64,000 bases of DNA, from contig NZ_NISJ01000009.1 of the NCBI RefSeq assembly GCF_002205635.1, positions 62,001-126,000 on the forward strand, read 5' to 3'. The DNA is from Sphingopyxis witflariensis (lineage in GTDB: Bacteria > Pseudomonadota > Alphaproteobacteria > Sphingomonadales > Sphingomonadaceae). Made by a program: the position numbers and the translations under genes. Under the pieces are notes generated by a model that was not told the origin of the DNA, did not search any database, and saw only the letters and a program-made list of their open reading frames with translations. Each line of letters starts with the position of its first letter. Position 1 is the first letter of the stretch. Shown piece by piece: positions 8,514 through 16,846 of this stretch.

Positions 8514-10091
8514 ATGCGCGGCTGGATCGCCTTTCCCGTCCTGATCGCCGCGGTGGCGCTCGCGGGCTGGTGGGCACCGGCACGCTGGACCCTGTTGTTA
8601 TGGGTGCCGCTGCTCCTGATCGCCACTTATGACGCTACACAGCGGCACCATAGCCTGCGCCGCAACTTCCCGCTGATCGCCCGCATCCGCTGGCTGTTCG
8701 AGGCGCTGCGCCCCTTCCTCTACGCCTATGTCGTCGAAAGCCCGCTCGATGGTCGCCCCTTCGCGCGCGCCGAACGCGATATCGTCTATGCCCGCGCCAA
8801 GGGTGAGCTCGACAGCCACCCGTTCGGGACCGAACTTGACGTCTATTCGGACGAATATGAATGGATGAGCCACAGCATGGCGCCGACGGTCGAAAGCGAC
8901 CGAACCCAGCGGGTGACCGTCGGCACCCCGCAATGTTCGCGCCCCTATGACGCCGCACTGCTTAATATTTCCGCGATGAGCTTCGGCTCGCTCGGCGCAA
9001 ACGCGATCGAAGCGCTCAATCTCGGCGCGCACCTCGGAAATTTCTATCATGATACCGGCGAAGGCGGTTTCAGTCCCTATCATGGTATCCATGGCGGCGA
9101 CATCGTCTGGGAGCTTGGGAGCGGCTATTTCGGTTGCCGCGATGGCGACGGCCACTTCGATCCCGACCGCTTTCGCGAGCGCGCACAGGAAGATCAGGTC
9201 AAAATGATCGAGATCAAACTGAGCCAGGGCGCCAAGCCAGGGCACGGCGGCGTCCTTCCCGGTGCAAAGGTCAGCGCCGAAATCGCCGCGACGCGCGGAG
9301 TACCCAAAGGGCAGGATTGCATCTCACCCGCCGCACATTCCGCCTTTGCGACGCCGATCGAAATGGTCGTATGGGCCGCGAAGCTGCGCGAGATTTCCGG
9401 CGGAAAACCCGTTGGGATCAAGCTTTGCGTCGGCCAGCCGCACGAAATTTATGCCGTCATGAAGGCAATGATCGAGACGGGTATTCGCATCGATTATATC
9501 GTCGTCGATGGCGCCGAGGGCGGCACGGGGGCTGCCCCGATCGAGTTTTCGAACCGCGTCGGCATGCCGCTGCGCGAAGGACTGATCTTTGTCCGCAACG
9601 CCCTCGTCGGCTGCGGGCTCAAAGAAGAAATACGCCTCGCCGCATCGGGCAAGGTCCATTCGGGCGCGGGGCTCGCGGTCAATTGCGCCCTCGGCGCCGA
9701 CTGGTCCAATGCCGCCCGCGCTTTCATGTTCAGCCTCGGCTGCGTCCAGTCGCTACGCTGCCACACCGATCAATGCCCGACCGGCATTGCGACGCAGGAT
9801 CCGGGGCGCCAGCGCGGCCTCGTCGTCGAAGATAAAGCCGAACGCGTCCGCCGCTTTCAGGCCGCGACGGTATCGGCGCTCTGGGACATCAGCTGCGCGA
9901 TGGGGCTCGACAATCCATGGCAGATCCGGCCGCATCATCTGCACGAACGGTTGAATTCGGCGCGGTCGGACTCCATCGACCGCATCTATAATTTCTATGA
10001 GCGCGGCGTGCTGCTCGACGACCCCAATTCGGTCGCCGGGGCACGCTATTGGGCGATGGCGCGCGCCGACAGCTTCCGCGCGGCCTGCTAG
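8514..10091 (+). CDS. FMN-binding glutamate synthase family protein
   Basis: 525 residues. Two hydrophobic N-terminal segments (about residues 2-20 and 24-40) suggest membrane anchoring. The rest is the FMN-binding synthase domain of the GltB family: ISAMSFGSLGANAIEALN, GEGGFSPYH, IEIKLSQGAKPGHGG, IDYIVVDGAEGGTGAAP, and a cysteine cluster in CHTDQCPTG. The glutaminase domain of full glutamate synthase is absent, so it may be a stand-alone oxidoreductase of unknown substrate. Its TAG stop overlaps the stop of the convergent DUF1489 gene. Confidence 0.88.
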   Translation: MRGWIAFPVLIAAVALAGWWAPARWTLLLWVPLLLIATYDATQRHHSLRRNFPLIARIRWLFEALRPFLYAYVVESPLDGRPFARAERDIVYARAKGELDSHPFGTELDVYSDEYEWMSHSMAPTVESDRTQRVTVGTPQCSRPYDAALLNISAMSFGSLGANAIEALNLGAHLGNFYHDTGEGGFSPYHGIHGGDIVWELGSGYFGCRDGDGHFDPDRFRERAQEDQVKMIEIKLSQGAKPGHGGVLPGAKVSAEIAATRGVPKGQDCISPAAHSAFATPIEMVVWAAKLREISGGKPVGIKLCVGQPHEIYAVMKAMIETGIRIDYIVVDGAEGGTGAAPIEFSNRVGMPLREGLIFVRNALVGCGLKEEIRLAASGKVHSGAGLAVNCALGADWSNAARAFMFSLGCVQSLRCHTDQCPTGIATQDPGRQRGLVVEDKAERVRRFQAATVSALWDISCAMGLDNPWQIRPHHLHERLNSARSDSIDRIYNFYERGVLLDDPNSVAGARYWAMARADSFRAAC

Positions 10092-10489
10092 ATCAGCATC
10101 AGCCCAGCCAGCTCGCGATAGAGCTCAGGCGGCAGCGCCGCGATGCCGCTCGCATCGTCGGCTGCCTTGGGCGCATCGGCGTCGGCGAGATAGCGCCAGC
10201 CCTGATGCGCGCGCTTGGGCTGCGGATGCACCCGCTCGAGAACACCGGCGCAGACGATATCGAGGCGGCCGTCGGCGCGATCCTCGAACCGCAAAATCTC
10301 GACCCGCGCGACGAGTGTGTGGCGAACATTGAAATAGAGCCCGCCACCGATCAACTCGTCGGCGCGCTTCGGCCGCATCTTGGTTGCAATACGGAATTCG
10401 CCGCCCTCGCTCCGTTCGGCGATGCGTGCCGAAAGCGCGGGATAGTCGGCACAACCGACGGCAACGCGAGTCATATGGAGCTGGGCCAT
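10088..10489 (-). CDS. DUF1489 family protein
   Basis: About 133 residues from MAQLHMTRVAVGCADY. The segments TKMRPKRADELIGGGLYFNVRHTLVAR and PKRAHQGWRYL are strongly characteristic of DUF1489, a family found mainly in alphaproteobacteria and of unknown function. A start two codons earlier at 10495 is equally possible; the longer open frame to 10555 is not conserved-looking. Confidence 0.85.
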   Translation of the reverse strand: MAQLHMTRVAVGCADYPALSARIAERSEGGEFRIATKMRPKRADELIGGGLYFNVRHTLVARVEILRFEDRADGRLDIVCAGVLERVHPQPKRAHQGWRYLADADAPKAADDASGIAALPPELYRELAGLMLI

Positions 10490-10520
10490 GGACATCCAGA
10501 TAGGTAACCGGAACCGGGGT

Positions 10521-10955
10521 TCAATCGACCCGAGCAGCAGACAGATAATATTCACCGCGCACCTGCGGCGCCAGCGGCGTCGCCGAGAGCGAAAGGGTGA
10601 GCATCAGCACCGTACCGAGAGTCAAATCGCCCGCCCGATGATGGAGATAGCCAACCGGTAAGAGAATAGTCAGACCGATGATCGCCAAAAGTGTGAGGGC
10701 GCGCCGACGGATCGCGGTGCTGAACACAACAGGCTGGTCAGCAAAGTCTGATAGAATATCGCTTGCATCTTGATGTTGCCAGGCAGGTACGGTCACCCGA
10801 AAGCCACCCATAGCGATGATATTGAGCGTCGTCCCGGCGTAATATTCGCCGCCGACATGAGCGATGATTCCCGCGCTATCGAGCATGGCAGCAACGCTCA
10901 ACGCCTCGCTGCGACTAAAGAGAACTGCAATCAGGACCATCGCATCGTCGGACAT
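10521..10955 (-). CDS. DUF2007-like signal domain with two membrane segments
   Basis: 144 residues. The first part (MVLIAVLFSRSEALSVAAML, then GIIAHVGGEYY and FRVTVPAWQHQDASDIL) resembles the small DUF2007 putative signal-transducing domain. After residue 82 come two hydrophobic stretches (ALTLLAIIGLTILLPVGYL and LTLGTVLMLTLSLSAT), so the domain is probably tethered to the membrane. Function unknown. It stands alone between DUF1489 and TerC, all on the minus strand. Confidence 0.6.
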   Translation of the reverse strand: MSDDAMVLIAVLFSRSEALSVAAMLDSAGIIAHVGGEYYAGTTLNIIAMGGFRVTVPAWQHQDASDILSDFADQPVVFSTAIRRRALTLLAIIGLTILLPVGYLHHRAGDLTLGTVLMLTLSLSATPLAPQVRGEYYLSAARVD

Positions 10956-10988
10956 TGGTCCAATGATGCGATGGCCTCCAACATTTGT

Positions 10989-11714
10989 CTAGCCGAACAG
11001 GGTGCCGATCCCGACACCCGGGTCGATCCAGCCTTCGTAGATCATCTTGACCGCGACATAGAGGATCACGGCGAGGCCAAAATAGGCAATCCAGCGATAA
11101 CGCTCGATATATTTCGCGATGATGTTCGCCGCGATGCCCATAAGGGCGACCGCGAAGACCAACCCGACGATCATGATCCCGGGATGGTCGCGCGCCGCAC
11201 CGGCGACCGCGAGAACGTTATCGAGGCTCATGCTGACGTCGGCGATCGCGACTGCCCAGGCGGCGGCGGCGAAGCTCTTCGCGGGCTTCAGGCCCGAATG
11301 CTCGTCGCCCGCGACCTCGGGCGACCCCGCCGAATGCGCGCCTTCGCGCAACTCACGCCACATTTTCCACGCCACCCAGATGAGCAGCAGCCCACCGATG
11401 AAGATCAGGCCGACGACCTGCATCAGCTGGGTCACGACGAGGGCAAAGGCGATACGCAGCACCAGCGCTGCAAGCACGCCGATCATGATCACCTTGCGGC
11501 GCTGATCGGCAGGCAGGCCTGCCGCGAGCGCACCGACGACGATCGCATTGTCCCCCGCGAGCACGATGTCGATCATCAACACCTGGACGAACGCCGCCAA
11601 GGCCGCAGGCTCGGTGATGTTCGAAAAATCATTGACGATCGCATCCCACATCCCTGCGGGTCCGCCAAATCCACCAGCGTGCGCAGCCGCCTGCGTCAAA
11701 AATTCGAGTATCAC
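10989..11714 (-). CDS. TerC family integral membrane protein (YjbE type)
   Basis: 241 residues with about seven hydrophobic segments. The paired acidic motifs DIVLAGDNAIVV (early) and DVSMSLDNVLAVAGA (late), in the repeated halves, define the TerC/YjbE family, linked to metal (often manganese) export or tellurite resistance. The start is GTG at 11714 and overlaps the stop of the upstream monooxygenase gene (GTGA), implying coupling. Confidence 0.9.
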   Translation of the reverse strand: MILEFLTQAAAHAGGFGGPAGMWDAIVNDFSNITEPAALAAFVQVLMIDIVLAGDNAIVVGALAAGLPADQRRKVIMIGVLAALVLRIAFALVVTQLMQVVGLIFIGGLLLIWVAWKMWRELREGAHSAGSPEVAGDEHSGLKPAKSFAAAAWAVAIADVSMSLDNVLAVAGAARDHPGIMIVGLVFAVALMGIAANIIAKYIERYRWIAYFGLAVILYVAVKMIYEGWIDPGVGIGTLFG

Positions 11715-12004
11715 AGTGGGTCTCCGAAATAGCTGACCTCTGGCATAGGGTCATAATAGTGATGGAGCAACGCCCGCCATTGTTGATAGCGATCCGACAT
11801 GCGGAAACCGTCGCGATGGTCTGCGGCCGATCGCCACGCTGCCAGCAGCAGATAGGGCTTGCCGGGTTCGACCGGGCGGCGGATTTCCAGCGACAGGAAG
11901 CCCGGCGACGCCTCGATCAGGGGTCGTGCCGCCTGCATCGCCGCTTCGAACGCTGCCTCACTGCCCGCACGGACAGGAAGCAGCGCATGTTCGATCACGG
12001 CCAT
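11711..12004 (-). CDS. Antibiotic biosynthesis monooxygenase (ABM) domain protein
   Basis: 97 residues from MAVIEHALLPVRAGSEAAFE. The single ferredoxin-like ABM domain is visible: PGFLSLEIRRPVEPGKPYLLLAAWRS, then a helix and HHYYDPMPEVSYF. Such small dimers include quinol and heme monooxygenases, but most are of unknown substrate. It lies 11 bases downstream of rho and overlaps the TerC start, so rho, ABM and terC may be one transcript. The longer reading frame toward 12133 overlaps rho and is rejected. Confidence 0.82.
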   Translation of the reverse strand: MAVIEHALLPVRAGSEAAFEAAMQAARPLIEASPGFLSLEIRRPVEPGKPYLLLAAWRSAADHRDGFRMSDRYQQWRALLHHYYDPMPEVSYFGDPL

Positions 12005-12015
12005 AGAGCGGTGGC

Positions 12016-13272
12016 CTATTGGTTCATGGAATCGAAGAAATCCTCGTTGGTCTTCGAATCCTTGATCTTGTCGAGCAGGAATTCCATCGCGTCGATGGTG
12101 CCCATCTGCATGAGGATGCGGCGCAGCACCCACATTTTGCTGAGCTTGTCCTTCTCGACGAGCAATTCTTCCTTACGCGTGCCCGACTTGCCGACGTCGA
12201 GTGCGGGGAAGATACGCTTGTCGGCGACCTTGCGGTCGAGGACGATTTCCGAGTTACCCGTGCCCTTGAATTCTTCAAAGATCACTTCGTCCATACGACT
12301 GCCGGTATCGATCAGCGCGGTGGCGATGATCGACAGCGAACCGCCTTCCTCGATATTACGCGCAGCACCGAAGAAGCGCTTGGGACGCTGGAGCGCATTG
12401 GCGTCGACACCGCCGGTCAGCACCTTACCCGAGCTCGGGACGACGGTGTTGTAGGCGCGGCCAAGACGCGTGATCGAGTCGAGCAGGATGACGACATCCT
12501 TCTTGTGCTCGACGAGGCGCTTGGCCTTTTCGATCACCATTTCGGCGACCTGGACGTGGCGCGTCGCGGGCTCGTCGAAGGTCGAGGACACAACCTCGCC
12601 CTTCACGCTGCGCTGCATGTCGGTGACTTCCTCGGGGCGCTCATCGACCAGCAGGACGATCAGATAGACCTCGGGATGGTTATCGGTGATCGCCTTGGCG
12701 ATATTTTGCAGCAGCACCGTCTTACCGGTGCGCGGCGGCGCGACGATAAGCGCGCGCTGGCCCTTGCCCTGCGGGCTGACGAGATCGATGACGCGCGCCG
12801 ACTTGTCCTTGACCGTCGGGTCGAGCGTGTCGAGCGACAGCTTCTGGTTCGGATAAAGCGGCGTCAGATTGTCGAAATTGACGCGGTGGCGAACAACATC
12901 GGGATCATCGAAATTGACGCTGATCAGCTTGGTCAGCGCGAAATAACGTTCGCCATCGCGCGGTGCGCGGATCTCGCCCTCGACGGTGTCACCGGTACGC
13001 AGGCCGAATTTGCGGACCTGGTTCGGCGAGACATAAATGTCGTCGGGACCGGCCAGATAATTGGCTTCGGACGAGCGCAGAAAACCGAACGAGTCGGGCA
13101 GCACTTCGATCGTGCCCGATCCGATGATTTCCTCACCCTCTTCGGCGAGTTCCTTGAGGATCGAGAACATCAGATCCTGCTTGCGCAGTGTCGACGCGCC
13201 TTCGACCCCCAATTCCTCTGCCATTTCGACAAGCTGGGCGGGCGATTTGGTTTTGAGTTCTTTAAGATGCAT
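12016..13272 (-). CDS. rho: Transcription termination factor Rho
   Basis: 418 residues from [21 protein letters not shown], the usual Rho length. The hexameric RNA helicase terminates untranslated transcripts. The N-terminal helical and cold-shock-like RNA-binding domains (GFGFLR-type SFGFLRSS near 61-68) are followed by Walker A APPRTGKT (178-185), Walker B VVILLDS and the secondary RNA-binding GTGNSE loop. The 168 bases upstream hold four short hairpins that could form a structured leader; Rho genes are often autoregulated. Confidence 0.97.
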   Translation of the reverse strand: MHLKELKTKSPAQLVEMAEELGVEGASTLRKQDLMFSILKELAEEGEEIIGSGTIEVLPDSFGFLRSSEANYLAGPDDIYVSPNQVRKFGLRTGDTVEGEIRAPRDGERYFALTKLISVNFDDPDVVRHRVNFDNLTPLYPNQKLSLDTLDPTVKDKSARVIDLVSPQGKGQRALIVAPPRTGKTVLLQNIAKAITDNHPEVYLIVLLVDERPEEVTDMQRSVKGEVVSSTFDEPATRHVQVAEMVIEKAKRLVEHKKDVVILLDSITRLGRAYNTVVPSSGKVLTGGVDANALQRPKRFFGAARNIEEGGSLSIIATALIDTGSRMDEVIFEEFKGTGNSEIVLDRKVADKRIFPALDVGKSGTRKEELLVEKDKLSKMWVLRRILMQMGTIDAMEFLLDKIKDSKTNEDFFDSMNQ

Positions 13273-13322
13273 GGATGGATTCCAAGTGTAAGAAATTCTG
13301 GAGAAAATAGTCTCTTTTGGTT

Positions 13323-13429
13323 GCACCAGACGGTGCCTATCCGGTCGGGGGACGACCGTTTTGATAGATTCGGCGCGCGTGACGCGCCGCCCGCACAAAA
13401 CGGGGTTGATTGGCCCCTAGAACCGGGCC
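13323..13429 (-). promoter_or_regulatory. Structured region upstream of rho (candidate leader)
   Basis: Four hairpin-forming inverted repeats follow one another upstream of the rho start: GCACC/GGTGC (13323-13336), CGGTCG/CGACCG (13342-13358), CGGCGCG/CGCGCCG (13371-13389) and GGCCC/GGGCC (13412-13429). Arms are exact. Their role as an autoregulatory leader is inference; transcription start is not determined. Confidence 0.4.
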
Positions 13430-13525
13430 GGTTTCAAGTCAATCGGGCTGCGTAAATCGGGGGCCTTTTCGGCTTGCACCCAATCCTTCTTTCGTCGCCC
13501 CGGACCCTTCGACTGGCTCAGGACA

Positions 13526-13578
13526 GGCTTGATCCGGGGTCCATCTACGCTGCCGTTGCATGGATGCCGGATCAAGCC
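13526..13578. repeat. Intergenic palindromic repeat element
   Basis: A 19-base arm (13526-13544, beginning GGCTTGATCCGG) is repeated inverted at 13560-13578 with two mismatches, separated by 15 bases. Flanking text (CCTTCGACTGGCTCAGGACA) resembles dispersed extragenic palindromes common in sphingomonad genomes. A related core GATCCGGGGTC recurs at 34770. It lies between rho and hemJ, both on the minus strand, and may act as hemJ terminator. With the rho leader it accounts for the gene-free stretch 13273-13607. Confidence 0.6.
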
Positions 13579-13607
13579 CGGCATGACGAAGCTAGAGAAA
13601 CGAAGAT

Positions 13608-14066
13608 TTAAGGCCGCACGACGACGAGGATCACGATGATCGCTGCGGCAATCCCGGGAACCTCGTTGATCAGGCGAAGCTGTTTTTCGGTCAGCGGACG
13701 CTCACCGCGCTGCAATTTCCTGAAATGCCCGATCATCCAGCCGTGATAGCCCGACAGGCTCAATACGAGCAGCAATTTGGCGATGAACCAGCCCTCACCC
13801 CAATAATTTCCGTTGAAGGCAAGCAGCAGCCCGAAAATCCAGACGATGACCAGTGACGGACCCAGTATGATGCGGCGCAGCCGATCTTCGCGCTCGATCC
13901 ATTTCCTGTCCTCGTCGGACCCCACCGCGCACTGGCTATGATAGATGAAAAAGCGCGGCATCATGAACAGGCCCGCCATCAAGAAGATGACGAAGATGAT
14001 ATGCGCCGCTTTGATCCACAACATGGTGGCCCCCAGAAATCCTGCCCAGTCCGCTAATCCGCCCAT
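13608..14066 (-). CDS. hemJ: Protoporphyrinogen IX oxidase HemJ
   Basis: 152 residues with four hydrophobic segments. HemJ is the membrane-bound oxidase converting protoporphyrinogen to protoporphyrin in bacteria lacking HemY or HemG. The first helix carries the conserved His (IKAAHIIFVIFLMAG, H22); RFFIYHSQ and a loop with EREDRLRRIILGP follow, then AKLLLVLSLSGYHGWM. It lies 8 bases downstream of hemE on the same strand, which supports the heme role. Confidence 0.9.
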   Translation of the reverse strand: MGGLADWAGFLGATMLWIKAAHIIFVIFLMAGLFMMPRFFIYHSQCAVGSDEDRKWIEREDRLRRIILGPSLVIVWIFGLLLAFNGNYWGEGWFIAKLLLVLSLSGYHGWMIGHFRKLQRGERPLTEKQLRLINEVPGIAAAIIVILVVVRP

Positions 14067-14074
14067 AGCTCCGC

Positions 14075-15100
14075 CTATCCGCCGCGTATGCGTTTGATCA
14101 GATGCTCGACATGGGCGATCGGCGTGTCGGGCACGATTCCATGGCCAAGGTTGAAGATATGGGGCCGCGACGGGAAAGCCGCAAGGATGCGGTCGATCGC
14201 ATTGTCGAGCGCTTCGCCGCCTGCAACGAGCGCAAGCGGATCGAGATTGCCCTGCACCGGCAGATGCGCCGGCAAAACGCTGTCAGCCCAAACCGGATCG
14301 ACCGTTTCGTCGAGGCCAAGCCCGTCTACCCCGGTTTCGCGCGCATAGGCGGGAAGCTTGCCGCCGGCACCCTTCGGAAAGCCGATAATCGGGGTGTCGG
14401 GATGGAGTGCCTTCAGCCGCGTGACGATTTGCGCATTGGGCGCGATCACCCATTTTTCGAACTGCGCGGGGCTGAGACTTCCTGCCCAGCTGTCAAATAG
14501 CTGCACCGCCTCGACACCATTTTCGATCTGCCCCGACAAATAGGTGACCGACAGATCGACAATCGCGTCGATGATTGCCTGGAATGCCGCAGGGTCGCCG
14601 AACGCCATGCGACGCGTTGCAGCCTGGTCCTTCGATCCCTGGCCTGCGACCATATAGGTAGCGACCGTCCACGGGCTTCCTGCAAAGCCCAGGAAGGTCG
14701 TCTCAGGAGGCAAGGCGCCCGCGACACGCGCCACCGTTGCGTAGATTGGGTCAAGCCGCTGGGTCGCTGCTTCCAGCGCACTCAGCGCGCTATCGACGAG
14801 CGGCGGCGCGAGCCGTGGCCCTTCGCCTGCTTCGAACCACAGATTCTGGCCCAATGCGTGCGGAATGACGAGAATGTCTGAAAACAGGATTGCACCATCG
14901 AAACCGAAACGACGGATAGGCTGCAATGTCACTTCAGCCGCGGCTTCGGGATCATAGCAAAGCTCGAGAAATCCCCCCTTGGTCTCGCGAAGGGCGCGAT
15001 ATTCGGGAAGATAACGCCCGGCCTGCCGCATCAGCCACAGTGCGGGGCGCTCCTGCCGCACCCCGCGCAACGTCGCCAACAGGCTCTTTGATCGCGTCAT
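14075..15100 (-). CDS. hemE: Uroporphyrinogen decarboxylase
   Basis: 341 residues from MTRSKSLLATLRGVRQERPALW. HemE decarboxylates uroporphyrinogen III to coproporphyrinogen III. The signature RPALWLMRQAGRYLPEYR is at residues 18-35; SPWTVATYMVAGQGSKD, FPKGAGGKLP and QGNLDP are also typical. The reading frame stays open 114 codons upstream through the oriC region, but that part is not HemE-like and is rejected. hemE as the left neighbour of the origin is the Caulobacter arrangement. Confidence 0.96.
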   Translation of the reverse strand: MTRSKSLLATLRGVRQERPALWLMRQAGRYLPEYRALRETKGGFLELCYDPEAAAEVTLQPIRRFGFDGAILFSDILVIPHALGQNLWFEAGEGPRLAPPLVDSALSALEAATQRLDPIYATVARVAGALPPETTFLGFAGSPWTVATYMVAGQGSKDQAATRRMAFGDPAAFQAIIDAIVDLSVTYLSGQIENGVEAVQLFDSWAGSLSPAQFEKWVIAPNAQIVTRLKALHPDTPIIGFPKGAGGKLPAYARETGVDGLGLDETVDPVWADSVLPAHLPVQGNLDPLALVAGGEALDNAIDRILAAFPSRPHIFNLGHGIVPDTPIAHVEHLIKRIRGG

Positions 15101-15261
15101 CGCGCGGACTCTCTTTCTTTCATCTATAATAGAATAATTAAGATGGTGGTGGTTTGTTGGTGGTTGGATAAGCGTCGCTTTAGGCACCGGCGTCGCCTTT
15201 GCCAACAGCTTGACTCTGGCGGCCCCGATCTTCGCGGCAGAGTCGCGAAAGCTTTTGCCCC

Positions 15262-15270
15262 TAATCCACA
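15262..15270 (+). other. DnaA box, near-perfect
   Basis: TAATCCACA differs from TTATCCACA at one position and is followed four bases later by a perfect box in the opposite orientation. Confidence 0.55.
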
Positions 15271-15273
15271 ACC

Positions 15274-15282
15274 TGTGGATAA
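15274..15282 (-). other. DnaA box, perfect
   Basis: TGTGGATAA is the complement of TTATCCACA. It is immediately followed by a GATTC methylation motif at 15283-15287. Confidence 0.8.
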
Positions 15283-15293
15283 GATTCATCCCG

Positions 15294-15302
15294 TGTGGAT
15301 AA
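15294..15302 (-). other. DnaA box, perfect
   Basis: TGTGGATAA, same orientation as the box at 15274 and spaced exactly 20 bases from it, about two helical turns. Confidence 0.8.
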
Positions 15303-15374
15303 GAGCCGGAGCGGAATCGGCAGCGCCGGGGATGAATCTTCCTTCCCCATATGCTCCCCGTGCTTATGCAAAAC

Positions 15375-15383
15375 TTATCCACA
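15375..15383 (+). other. DnaA box, perfect
   Basis: TTATCCACA, in opposite orientation to the two preceding perfect boxes and 57 bases before the DUF299 start. Confidence 0.8.
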
Positions 15384-15440
15384 GGGGGGCAAACGCTTCG
15401 GTGCTTGCCTTTTTCGCCTGTGCCACGCCATGGTGAGGTC

Positions 15441-16253
15441 ATGGGCCGGCTCCACCTTCACCTCATATCCGATTCCACGGGCGAGACGCTCGAGAATATT
15501 GCCAAGGCGGCGATTGCGCAGTTCGACGATGTCGAAGTGGTGCGCCATTTCTGGCCGATGGTGCGATCAGAATCGCATCTCGACCGGATCATGGCCGAGG
15601 TACAGGCGAGCCCCGGAATGATCCTGTTCACGTTGGTCAGCGGCGAATTGCGAGCCAGCCTCGAACGCCGGGCGGGCGCGCTCGATCTGCCGCTCGTTCC
15701 CGCGCTCGATGCGGTGACCGATGCCCTGTCGCGAATGTTGGGACAGGAAGCCAAGGCACGCCCCGGCCGCCAGCACCAGCTCGACGCCGCTTATTTCGCG
15801 CGGGTCGAGGCGATCCAGTTCACCGTTGCGCACGACGACGGCATCGGCTGGGAAAATTGGGAACAGGCGGATATCGTCCTTGCCGGGGTGTCGCGTACAT
15901 CGAAGACGCCGACGAGCATCTATCTCGCCAATCGCGGGTTCAAGACCGCGAATATCCCGATCGTTCCCGAATCGCCGCCGCCTGCCGCGCTGTTCACGCT
16001 CAAGCGTCCGATGGTTGTCGGGCTCACTACGGGTCTCGACCGGCTGGTGCAGGTGCGCCGCAACCGGCTGCTCTCGCTCAACCAGGCGCCCGAGACCGCT
16101 TATGTCGACGATGAAACGGTGAAGGCCGAGCTCGCCTATGCGCGGCGGATGTTCGCCGACAACAGCTGGCCGGTGATCGACGTAACGCGCCGCTCGATCG
16201 AGGAAACCGCCGCTGCGGTAATCAAACTGGTCGAGGACCGGAGCGCAGGATGA
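15441..16253 (+). CDS. Pyruvate, phosphate dikinase regulatory protein (DUF299/PPSR)
   Basis: 270 residues from MGRLHLHLISDSTGETLENIAK. The family is a bifunctional ADP-dependent kinase and Pi-dependent pyrophosphorylase acting on PEP synthase or pyruvate phosphate dikinase. SDSTGET at 10-16 and the P-loop-like GVSRTSKTPTS are diagnostic. A TGAGGT ribosome site precedes this ATG; an open frame from 15351 would run through the last DnaA box and is rejected. It is the right-hand neighbour of oriC. The stop overlaps maf as ATGA. Confidence 0.92.
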   Translation: MGRLHLHLISDSTGETLENIAKAAIAQFDDVEVVRHFWPMVRSESHLDRIMAEVQASPGMILFTLVSGELRASLERRAGALDLPLVPALDAVTDALSRMLGQEAKARPGRQHQLDAAYFARVEAIQFTVAHDDGIGWENWEQADIVLAGVSRTSKTPTSIYLANRGFKTANIPIVPESPPPAALFTLKRPMVVGLTTGLDRLVQVRRNRLLSLNQAPETAYVDDETVKAELAYARRMFADNSWPVIDVTRRSIEETAAAVIKLVEDRSAG

Positions 16254-16846
16254 CCCTCCTCCTCGCTTCACAAAGCAGCGGCCGCGCCGCGATGCTCCGA
16301 GCTGCCGGGCTCGAATTCGAAACGACCGCGGCGCATGTCGATGAAGAGTCGCTCACCGCATCGCTCGCCGCCGAGGGGCAGAGCGCGCGCAACATCGCTG
16401 ACGCGCTCGCCGAAGCGAAGGCGATCAAAATTTCGTCGCGGCTGCCCGGCGTCACCGTGATCGGCGCCGATTCGACGCTGGCACTCGACGATGGAGAGAT
16501 GCTCACCAAGCCCGAGACCCCCGAAGAGGCGGTGGCGCAGCTCGCGCGTATGGCGGGGCAGCGCCACCGCCTGTTCAGCGCCGTGGTCGCCGCGCGCGAT
16601 GGCGCGCCGATATGGCGCGCGATTGGTGAGGCGAAGCTGTGGATGCGGCCCTTGTCTGACACCTTCATCGCCGACTATGTGGCGCGTCACTGGGACAGCA
16701 TCCGCTGGACCGTCGGCTGTTACGAGATTGAGGGGGCGGGCGTGCAATTGTTCGAACGGGTTGAGGGCGATCCCTGGACCATCATCGGGATGCCGATGAT
16801 GCCCTTGCTCAATTGGCTGCGCGCCACCGGGCTTGCGCCGGCATGA
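16250..16846 (+). CDS. maf: Maf family nucleotide pyrophosphatase
   Basis: 198 residues. Maf proteins hydrolyse non-canonical or modified nucleoside triphosphates to monophosphates. The N-terminal LLASQSSGRAAMLRAAG and GADSTLALDDGEMLTKPETPEEA motifs are typical, as is YEIEGAGVQLFERVEGD near the end. It overlaps both neighbours by four bases (ATGA), part of a tightly coupled run from the DUF299 gene to coaE. Confidence 0.93.
   Translation: MTLLLASQSSGRAAMLRAAGLEFETTAAHVDEESLTASLAAEGQSARNIADALAEAKAIKISSRLPGVTVIGADSTLALDDGEMLTKPETPEEAVAQLARMAGQRHRLFSAVVAARDGAPIWRAIGEAKLWMRPLSDTFIADYVARHWDSIRWTVGCYEIEGAGVQLFERVEGDPWTIIGMPMMPLLNWLRATGLAPA

Larger units (their letters stand above)
15101..15440. 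other. oriC: Putative chromosomal replication origin (oriC)
   Basis: This 340-base non-coding gap between divergent hemE and the DUF299 gene carries an AT-rich patch next to hemE (15111-15142, about 78 percent A+T), three perfect DnaA boxes, one box with a single mismatch, and six GANTC methylation motifs. The Caulobacter crescentus and Rickettsia origins also lie between hemE and the DUF299 (RP001) gene, and maf, aroE, coaE and dnaQ follow in the same order. It must also contain the hemE promoter. No CtrA-type TTAA-N7-TTAA pair was seen. Confidence 0.85.

Noticed and set aside
15101..15440. CtrA binding sites in oriC
   Set aside because: Only a single TTAA (15137-15140) was seen; no TTAA-N7-TTAA pair.
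15101..15442. N-terminal extension of HemE through the origin region
   Set aside because: The frame is open by chance; residues before MTRSKSLL are unlike HemE and would put all DnaA boxes in coding sequence.
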